A stretch of 11,623 bases of DNA from Coriobacteriia bacterium (GTDB lineage: Bacteria; Actinomycetota; Coriobacteriia; Coriobacteriales; Atopobiaceae). This document shows positions 6,933-11,623 of the stretch, piece by piece; positions within the stretch are counted from its first letter, which is position 1, and each line of letters starts with the position of its first letter. The notes beneath the pieces were generated by a model that made no database searches, was not told where the DNA came from, and was given only the letters and a program-made list of their open reading frames with translations. The stretch covers positions 1 through 11,623 of the forward strand of contig QAKZ01000065.1 of the NCBI GenBank assembly GCA_003150175.1. The letters are read 5' to 3'. A program made the position numbers and the translations under genes.

Positions 6933-7979
6933 ATGGCAGGCGGGACGTTGCACGGTGTCAACTTGACGGGTTGGCTCACCCTCGAGTCGTGGGTCACGCC
7001 CGAGCTCTTCGCCGATTCGGGCGCCCTGGACGAGGAGGCGCTGCTCGTCGCCCTCGGCGCTTCTCGCTACGCCGACCTCGTGCGCGGCCACCGCGAGAAG
7101 TTCATGGATCGCGAGGACTTCGTCCGCATCGCGGCGCGCGGGTTCAACGCCGTGCGCCTCCCGGTGCCGTGGTACGTCTTCGGCGAGGAGGGCCCCGACT
7201 GCGGGCCGTACGTCGGCTGCATCGAGCACGTCGACCGCGCGCTCGACTGGGCGGAGGAGATCGGGCTCAACGTAGTCTTTGCTCTTGCCATCAACCCCGG
7301 CGCGCCGCACGAGGGCGACGTCATGTGTCGCGACCTCGCGAACATGCGCCTCGCCCGCGACTCCGCGCTCGACGTCGTCTACCGGCTCTCCAAGCGCTAC
7401 GCCTCCCGCGTGGGGTTCTTCGGCATCGAGATCGCCGACGACGTCGTGGTCCAGCACCGTCGCGGCCTGACGTTGACCGACGGTGTGCCGCAGCATCAGC
7501 TCCGCAACTATTACCGCGAGGCCTACGAGCTGGTCAGGAGCGCTGCCGGCGACGACCCCGTTGTCATCATGCCCGATGGCGGCTTCCCTGCGGGCTTCGT
7601 CAACTTTATGGCGCAGCGTCATTACCGCAACGTGTGGGTCGATGCCCACATGGACCACAAGGACGGAAAAAAGATCGACGTCGCCGGCCCCTCCGGCGTG
7701 CGACGCCTGGTCGATGCCCGCAAGCGCGCGCTCAAGGACGCCGCGCGCACCGGCATGCCCGTCATGGTGGGCAAGTGGTCGAGCGCCCTTCCGCTCGCGG
7801 ACGCCCAGATGACGCCCGAGGGCCGTATCGCGCTCGAGCGCGTCTACACCTCCGAGCAGCTCGAGGCCTACGCCGCATGCCCGGCGTGGTTCTTCAACAC
7901 CTGGAAGACGTCGGGGCTGCTGACCAGCTGGGACGCGCGCGTGGCGCTCTCGAGCTTCGAGCGGGGGATGATCGTCTGA
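6933..7979 (+). CDS. GH5-like protein lacking both catalytic glutamates
   Basis: 348-residue cytosolic protein with no signal peptide. The fold is recognisable as glycoside hydrolase family 5, near the exo-1,3-beta-glucanase branch: HGVNLTGWLTLESWVTPELF at the N-terminus, GFNAVRLPVPWYVFG (R75), IEHVDRALDWAEEIGLNVVF, VDAHMDHK (H239), and near the end FFNTWKTSG. At the two catalytic points it departs from the family. The acid/base site, normally Asn-Glu in GIELLNEP, reads GIEIADD (D169-D170). The nucleophile site, normally Glu in GEWS, reads GKWS with K281. The active-site His-Tyr after strand 6 is His-Met. It is therefore probably not a standard retaining glycosidase: either a binding or scaffold protein or an enzyme with changed chemistry. 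Start: ATG with GCGGAGG (6921-6927) upstream. Its stop overlaps the rsmI start (TGATG), implying coupled translation. Function unknown. Confidence 0.85.
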   Translation: MAGGTLHGVNLTGWLTLESWVTPELFADSGALDEEALLVALGASRYADLVRGHREKFMDREDFVRIAARGFNAVRLPVPWYVFGEEGPDCGPYVGCIEHVDRALDWAEEIGLNVVFALAINPGAPHEGDVMCRDLANMRLARDSALDVVYRLSKRYASRVGFFGIEIADDVVVQHRRGLTLTDGVPQHQLRNYYREAYELVRSAAGDDPVVIMPDGGFPAGFVNFMAQRHYRNVWVDAHMDHKDGKKIDVAGPSGVRRLVDARKRALKDAARTGMPVMVGKWSSALPLADAQMTPEGRIALERVYTSEQLEAYAACPAWFFNTWKTSGLLTSWDARVALSSFERGMIV

Positions 7980-8845
7980 TGGCGCAGGGTCCCGTGGGCG
8001 GGCTTCTTTCCATCGTCGGCACGCCCATCGGCAACCTGCGGGACGCGTCGCCCCGCGTGATCGAGACGCTCGGTCGCGCCGACGTCGTCCTGTGCGAGGA
8101 CACCCGCGTGACGGGCAAGCTGCTCGCCGCCTTCGACCTCCATACGCGCCTCGAGCGCTGCGACGAGAACGTGATCGCCTCCCGCGTGCCGGCGGTGCTC
8201 GAGCGCCTCGAGGCGGGGGAGCGCGTCGCGTTCGTCTCGGACGCCGGGATGCCGGGCGTGAGCGATCCCGGCCAGAAGCTCGTGGACGCCGCCCTCGACG
8301 CCGGCCTCAAGGTCGAGGTCATCCCGGGCCCCTCCGCGGTCACCTGCGCCCTCGTGGCGAGCGGCCTCGCGAGCGAGCACTTCTACTTCGAGGGGTTCCT
8401 CCCCAGAAAGAAGTCCGCCCAGGTCGCGCGGCTCGAGGAGCTCGCGTCCGTGCCGGGGACGCTCGTGGTCTACGAGTCCCCGCGGCGCGTGGCGGCGACG
8501 CTCGCGAACGTGGCCGAGGTGTTCCCCGGCCGCCGGGTCGCGCTGGTGCGCGAGCTCACGAAGCTCCACGAGGAGTGCGTCCGCGGGATGTCGGGCGAGC
8601 TCGCGGCCGAGGTTGCCGCGCGCGACGAGGTCCGCGGCGAGTGCGTCGTCGTCATCGCGGCACCGAGCGCGGAGGAGCTCGACGGGCGCCGCCGCGCCGC
8701 CTCGAGCGGGCCCGCCACGCTCGAGGATGCCATCGCGCAGGGCTTGGCCGCCGGGGAGCCGAAGAGCGCCCTCGCCAAGCGCCTTGCCCGTGAGTTCGGC
8801 GCCCCCAAATCCGACGTCTACGACGCCATCCTCAACGCGAAATGA
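7979..8845 (+). CDS. rsmI: 16S rRNA (cytidine(1402)-2'-O)-methyltransferase RsmI
   Basis: 288-residue RsmI, which adds the 2'-O-methyl group to C1402 in the decoding centre of 16S rRNA, using S-adenosylmethionine. Family motifs are all present: SIVGTPIGNLRDASPRVIE near the start, VVLCEDTRVTGKLL, FVSDAGMPGVSDPG (SAM pocket), VIPGPSAVTCALVASGL, FEGFLPRKK, YESPRRV and VRELTKLHEE. The C-terminal ALAKRLAREFGAPKSDVYDAIL is the small helical tail common in the family. Length is normal. The ATG overlaps the GH5-like stop by one base and there is no spacing for an independent leader, so expression depends on the upstream gene. The last codons and the TGA stop lie inside the left arm of a long palindrome. 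Confidence 0.97.
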   Translation: MAQGPVGGLLSIVGTPIGNLRDASPRVIETLGRADVVLCEDTRVTGKLLAAFDLHTRLERCDENVIASRVPAVLERLEAGERVAFVSDAGMPGVSDPGQKLVDAALDAGLKVEVIPGPSAVTCALVASGLASEHFYFEGFLPRKKSAQVARLEELASVPGTLVVYESPRRVAATLANVAEVFPGRRVALVRELTKLHEECVRGMSGELAAEVAARDEVRGECVVVIAAPSAEELDGRRRAASSGPATLEDAIAQGLAAGEPKSALAKRLAREFGAPKSDVYDAILNAK

Positions 8846-8877
8846 CGAAAAGGGACAGTCCCTTTTCGTCATTTCGC
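8837..8877. repeat. 41-bp perfect palindrome, REP-like repeat copy 1
   Basis: Two 20-bp arms (8837-8856 and 8858-8877) are perfectly complementary around a single A. The core is AAAAGGGAC-A-GTCCCTTTT, extended by CGTCATTTCGC on the right and its complement on the left. It contains the stop codon of rsmI (8843-8845) and sits between the convergent rsmI and methionine-synthase genes, so as RNA it would make a strong hairpin on either strand and may end both transcripts. A 25-nt stretch (8848-8872) recurs exactly at 11198-11222. Confidence 0.85.
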
Positions 8878-8934
8878 AGGTTGCGGGCTTTCCCCGCCGG
8901 TTCCCGGCTTGGCGCCTGAGGCGCGCCGGCGCCC

Positions 8935-10068
8935 CTACGCCTCGCCCCAGACGCGCTCGGCCACGCGCCGCACCAGCGCGACCTTGGCCCACTGCTCGTC
9001 CTCGGTGAGCTTGTTGCCGCACTCGCAGGACGCGAAGCCGCACTGCGAGCTGAGGCAGAGGTTTTCCAACGGCACATACTTGGCCGCCTCGTTGATGCGC
9101 TCCACGAGCAGCTCCTCGTCCTCGAGGCCAGGCTGCTTGGAGGTCACGAGGCCGAGCACGACCTTCTTGCCGTCGGCGATGTGGCGCAGCGGCTCGAAGC
9201 CACCGGCGCGCGGCGTGTCGAACTCCAGGTAGAAGGCATCGACGTCCTCGTGGGCAAAGAGATACGGCGCCACGGGGTCGTAGCCGCCCTCGAAGGCGTA
9301 GGTGGAGTGGTAGTTGCCGCGGCAGACGTGGGTGTTGATGACCAGATCGTCGGGCTTGCCCTCGATCGCGGCGTTGTTGATGGCCACGAGCTGCTCGGAG
9401 ATCTTCTGGATGTCGACGGGCTCCATGCCGGTCTTTGCCACGAAGTCGCCATCGCAGTAGATGCCCCAGGTGCAGTCGTCGAACTGGATGGAGCGGCAGC
9501 CGGCGGCGTAGAGGTCGGCGATCACGGTGCGGTAGGCGGCCGCGATGTCGTCGATGAGCGCCTGGTCATCGGGGTAGACCGAGCGCAGGCTCTCGACCTG
9601 GCCGTCGCAGCGGTCGAGGATGACCTCGGAGTAGGTCTGCGCGGGGGCGGGCATGGTCTGGCGGGCGACCTGGCCGTCCTCCTCGAGCGCCTTCACGAAC
9701 TTATAGTGCTCGACGAAGGGATGGTTCTCTCCGGAGATCTTGCCCACGACGACGGCGGTGTCGGCCGTGGTCTCCTCGTCGTGGAAGAGGTAGCCCTGGC
9801 GCGCGGCGCGGCGCTCGACGCCCTGGAGCCCCCACATGAAGTCGAGGTGCCAGTAGCTGCGGCGGAACTCGCCGTCGGTGATCACGTGGAGGCCGGCGAC
9901 CTTCTGCTTGGCGACGAGGTCGCGGATAGCCTCGTCCTCGACGGCCTTGAGCTCGGCGGCGCCGATCACGCCGTCGTTGAAGTCGTGACGAGCCTGGTGG
10001 AGCACGTCGGGGCGAAGGAAGCTGCCGACGACGTCATAGCGGAACGGGGCGTTGTGGGTGTAGGGCAT
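8935..10068 (-). CDS. Short MetE-type cobalamin-independent methionine synthase (YxjG-like)
   Basis: 377-residue protein matching only the catalytic C-terminal half of MetE, like Bacillus YxjG/YxjH. It transfers a methyl group to homocysteine, making methionine, in the cytosol. Visible: YDVVGSFLRP at the N-terminus, VITDGEFRRSYWHLDF, FDDCTWG, and zinc ligands H247 and C249 (INTHVCRGN), E282 (YLEFD) and C343 (SSQCGFAS). SCECGNKL after the last Cys adds two cysteines that I do not expect in most relatives. Lacking the N-terminal MetE domain, it may use a methyl donor other than methyl-tetrahydrofolate triglutamate; this cannot be settled from sequence. The start at 10068 has AGAGAGGA (10074-10081 on the complement); 25 further in-frame upstream codons have no such site. 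A LysR-type regulator gene lies upstream on the same strand. Confidence 0.9.
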   Translation of the reverse strand: MPYTHNAPFRYDVVGSFLRPDVLHQARHDFNDGVIGAAELKAVEDEAIRDLVAKQKVAGLHVITDGEFRRSYWHLDFMWGLQGVERRAARQGYLFHDEETTADTAVVVGKISGENHPFVEHYKFVKALEEDGQVARQTMPAPAQTYSEVILDRCDGQVESLRSVYPDDQALIDDIAAAYRTVIADLYAAGCRSIQFDDCTWGIYCDGDFVAKTGMEPVDIQKISEQLVAINNAAIEGKPDDLVINTHVCRGNYHSTYAFEGGYDPVAPYLFAHEDVDAFYLEFDTPRAGGFEPLRHIADGKKVVLGLVTSKQPGLEDEELLVERINEAAKYVPLENLCLSSQCGFASCECGNKLTEDEQWAKVALVRRVAERVWGEA

Positions 10069-10123
10069 GGTGGGTCCTCTCTGCGGGTGTTTGTGCTGGG
10101 ACAAAGTCTGCCAGCTCGCCGAG

Positions 10124-10173
10124 CTATAGAGAAGTACCGACATTCTATATGCAACTATAGCTAGAAACTATGG
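10124..10173 (-). promoter_or_regulatory. Promoter/operator region with CTATAG boxes, methionine synthase gene
   Basis: AT-rich island in an otherwise GC-rich 195-nt gap. On the complement TAGAAT (10142-10147) is a plausible -10 without a good -35. On the plus strand CTATAG occurs at 10124-10129 and 10155-10160, with near copies CTATAT at 10145-10150 and CTATGG at 10168-10173. CTATA-N6-TATAG (10145-10160) is a perfect dyad of the general kind bound by LysR-type regulators. The regulator gene upstream is the obvious candidate to bind here. Confidence 0.4.
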
Positions 10174-10188
10174 AACGAAGAAGAGGCA

Positions 10189-10254
10189 CAAAGAAGCCCG
10201 CCCGCTGCAAAAGCCCGACCGCGGCCGTTCCGCGACCACGGGCGCCCTTCTTTG
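10189..10254 (-). terminator. Hairpin after the LysR-type gene
   Basis: Inverted arms 10189-10204 and 10239-10254 match at 14 of 16 positions, with CAAAGAAG and CTTCTTTG at the outer ends. A second small stem (CGCGG/CCGCG) lies in the loop. It begins about 10 nt after the stop codon of the minus-strand regulator gene, so it probably ends that transcript and separates it from the methionine synthase gene. Confidence 0.42.
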
Positions 10255-10263
10255 CACCGCCCG

Positions 10264-11169
10264 CTACAGCCCCGCGATGTAGGACCGCAGGTGCGCGACG
10301 TAGCGCTCCGCCACGGACGAGAGCGGCCTGCCCGCGGCGTGCAGGTAGCCGATCTCCATGTGCTCGTCGGATTCGAGCGGGACGGCCACGATGTCCTCTC
10401 CATTGAGGTCGGCCGAGAGCACGCCCGAGCTGATGGTGTAGCCGTCCAGGCCGATGAGCAGGTTGAACAGCGTGGCGCGGTCGGTGACCACAATCTGCTT
10501 GTCCACCATCTGCGTGGAGTGCAGCTCCTCGCTGAAGTAGAACGAGTTCTGCGACCCTTGGTCATAGGTGAGGCGCGGGAACGGCTCGAGGTCCCCGAGC
10601 GTGACCGACGAGCGCCCCGCGAGCGGGGAGGTCCTGCTCACAAAGACGTGCGGGCTCGCCGTGAACAGCGGCTCGAAGCGCAGCTCCGCGCGCTTGACGG
10701 CGCCCTCGATGATCTCGCGGTTGAAGTCGCTGAGGTAGATGACGCCGACCTCGCTGCGCTGCGTGCGCACGTCCTCGATGATCCCCGCCGTCGTGCCCTC
10801 GCGCAGCGAGAACTCGTACTTCTCGCGGCCGATCTCGCGCACGAGGCCGACGAAGGCGTTGACCACGAAGGCGTAGTGCTGACTCGACACGGCAAAGACG
10901 CGCCGGCGCGGCTCTGCGTGCAGGTACTGGCTTTCCAGCAGGTCGGCCTGCTCGACGACCTGCCGCGCGTAGCTGAGAAAGCGCGTGCCCTCGTCGGTCA
11001 GCCGCACGCCGCGGGCGCCGCGCTCGAAGATCCTTACGCCCATCTCGGCCTCGAGCTCGCCCACGGCCTTGGAAAGGCTCGGCTGCGCGATGAAGAGGCG
11101 CGCCGCCGCCGCGCTGATGGAGCCGGCCTCCGCTACCTCGATGACGTATCTGAGCTGCGTAAGCGTCAT
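10264..11169 (-). CDS. LysR-family transcriptional regulator
   Basis: 301-residue LysR-type regulator of normal length. The N-terminal winged helix-turn-helix covers about residues 3-62: LRYVIEVAEAGSISAAAARL, then FIAQPSLSKAVGELEAEMGV and IFERGARGVRLTDEG, all in the standard order. A linker helix follows, then an effector-binding domain of the periplasmic-binding-protein type from about residue 90 (RRVFAVSSQHYAFVVNAF) to the end. The effector cannot be predicted. The start is supported by GGGAGAA just upstream on the complement. It is transcribed in the same direction as the methionine synthase gene, with a 195-nt gap holding a hairpin and AT-rich boxes, and it is divergent from metG. Control of one or both neighbours is an inference from position; no known binding consensus was matched. 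Confidence 0.95.
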   Translation of the reverse strand: MTLTQLRYVIEVAEAGSISAAAARLFIAQPSLSKAVGELEAEMGVRIFERGARGVRLTDEGTRFLSYARQVVEQADLLESQYLHAEPRRRVFAVSSQHYAFVVNAFVGLVREIGREKYEFSLREGTTAGIIEDVRTQRSEVGVIYLSDFNREIIEGAVKRAELRFEPLFTASPHVFVSRTSPLAGRSSVTLGDLEPFPRLTYDQGSQNSFYFSEELHSTQMVDKQIVVTDRATLFNLLIGLDGYTISSGVLSADLNGEDIVAVPLESDEHMEIGYLHAAGRPLSSVAERYVAHLRSYIAGL

Positions 11170-11197
11170 GCGCTTCTCCCATCAAACATCGAAGATA

Positions 11198-11222
11198 AAA
11201 AGGGACAGTCCCTTTTCGTCAT
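11198..11222. repeat. 25-nt REP-like repeat copy 2
   Basis: Exact copy of positions 8848-8872. The core dyad AAAAGGGAC-A-GTCCCTTTT (11198-11216) is perfect, but the outer arm is kept on the right only (CGTCAT); the left flank GAAGAT does not pair. It lies 28 nt before the LysR start codon on that gene's leader side, in the divergent gap to metG. Confidence 0.85.
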
Positions 11223-11242
11223 CCAGCTCGGCCAAATGGCCG

Positions 11243-11278
11243 CGTGCAACAGAGTACAATCAAAGAGTTGTATGCACG
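11243..11278 (+). promoter_or_regulatory. metG promoter region with interrupted dyad
   Basis: TACAAT at 11255-11260 is a good -10 match 52 nt before the metG start, though no convincing -35 is seen. The same bases belong to an interrupted inverted repeat: CGTGCA (11243-11248), 6 unpaired bases, TACAA (11255-11259), 8-base loop, TTGTA (11268-11272), TGCACG (11273-11278). It may be an operator overlapping the -10 or, if transcription starts further upstream, a leader hairpin. Confidence 0.38.
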
Positions 11279-11312
11279 CAAGATGCCATCCATCCGTCAT
11301 GAGGAGAACACC

Positions 11313-11623
11313 GTGGCAGACAAGCCTTCCTTCTACATCACCACCCCGATCTACTACGTCAACGCGGCACCGCACCTGGGCACCGCCTACTGCACGATGC
11401 TCTGCGACGTCCAGGCTCGCTACCGCCGCGCCGCCGGCTACGACGTCAAGTTCCTCACCGGCATGGACGAGCACGGCGAGAAGGTCGCCGAGGCCGCCGC
11501 TGCCCACGGCTTCGACACCCCGCAGGCGTGGTGCGACTCCCAGGCGCCCCTCTTCCAGGACCTCTGGCGCGAGCTCGAGATCTCCAACGACGACTTCATC
11601 CGCACCACCGAGCCGCGCCAGCA
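11313..11623 (+). CDS. metG: Methionyl-tRNA synthetase (3' end outside window)
   Basis: First 103 residues of methionyl-tRNA synthetase, which charges tRNA-Met with methionine using ATP. The N-terminus is characteristic: FYITTPIYYVNAAPHLGTAY, with the class I signature as HLGT in place of HIGH; then DVQARYRRAAGYDVKFLTG and MDEHGEKVAEAA, the conserved block after the signature. The KMSKS loop and anticodon domain lie beyond the window. The GTG start is chosen because GAGGAG (11301-11306) stands six bases upstream; the nearby ATG at 11299 is out of frame. It is divergent from the LysR-type gene across 143 nt that carry a repeat and the probable promoter. Confidence 0.96.
   Translation, partial: MADKPSFYITTPIYYVNAAPHLGTAYCTMLCDVQARYRRAAGYDVKFLTGMDEHGEKVAEAAAAHGFDTPQAWCDSQAPLFQDLWRELEISNDDFIRTTEPRQ

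Noticed and set aside
4937..6997. 686-codon open frame on the minus strand
   Set aside because: It is antisense to the GH3 and QueD-like genes, is low-complexity in composition (Gly/Ala/Arg/Val/Asp/Glu), has no motif, and results from scarce stop codons in GC-rich DNA.
7868..9043. 391-codon open frame on the minus strand over rsmI
   Set aside because: rsmI is unmistakable on the plus strand, and the minus product shows only GC-driven composition.
9181..10164. 327-codon open frame on the plus strand
   Set aside because: Mirror of the methionine synthase gene, which has clear zinc-site motifs on the minus strand; the plus-frame product is repetitive Val/Gly/Asp/Leu with no recognisable domain.
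10069..10188. SAM/S-box or cobalamin riboswitch before the methionine synthase gene
   Set aside because: The leader is about 120 nt at most, and I found none of the conserved helices or the B12-box; the AT-rich boxes fit a protein operator better.
11170..11312. T-box leader before metG
   Set aside because: The gap is only 143 nt, with no T-box motif (TGGNACCGCG) and no antiterminator layout.

Overview
The window is GC-rich bacterial chromosome with densely packed, mostly housekeeping-type genes. The GC bias, the two Tat-type lipoproteins, the HLGT-type methionyl-tRNA synthetase and the general gene content suggest an actinobacterium, most plausibly a gut Coriobacteriia member (Collinsella/Olsenella-like). 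This placement is inference; there is no rRNA marker here.

Layout. Positions 1-1289 hold the end of a NarL/DesK-type sensor histidine kinase, overlapping by 4 nt its LuxR-type response regulator. A convergent acylphosphatase gene (1326-1736, minus) follows. Next come a DegV-family fatty-acid-binding protein (1828-2772) and, 49 nt on, a Tat-exported lipoprotein of the bacterial (subtype B) tannase fold (2822-4765), closed by a strong hairpin. A second Tat lipoprotein, a GH3 beta-N-acetylhexosaminidase of the NagZ type (4989-6295), is broken by a one-base frameshift in a C6 run. Then come a QueD-like enzyme (6413-6895), a GH5-like protein that has lost both catalytic glutamates (6933-7979), and rsmI, whose ATG overlaps the GH5-like stop codon (7979-8845). 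On the minus strand lie a short MetE-like methionine synthase (8935-10068) and, upstream of it, a LysR-type regulator (10264-11169). The window ends inside metG (11313 onwards, plus).

Working together. The kinase and regulator form one two-component system. The tannase-like and GH3 proteins would both be anchored outside the membrane: the first probably acts on ester-linked phenolics, the second on muropeptides or amino-sugar glycans. The LysR regulator and the methionine synthase are co-directional, and the 195-nt gap between them holds repeated CTATAG-like boxes, so the regulator may control methionine synthesis. Methionyl-tRNA synthetase next door is a thematic neighbour.

The most unusual items are the pseudo-GH5 protein coupled to rsmI, the poly-C frameshift in the GH3 lipoprotein gene, the Tat-lipoprotein tannase homologue, and a 25-nt palindromic repeat present both at the rsmI stop codon and between the LysR gene and metG. 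No CRISPR array, tRNA, rRNA, insertion sequence or phage gene was seen. No clear new multi-gene system was found; the GH5-like pseudoenzyme is the best candidate for undescribed biology.
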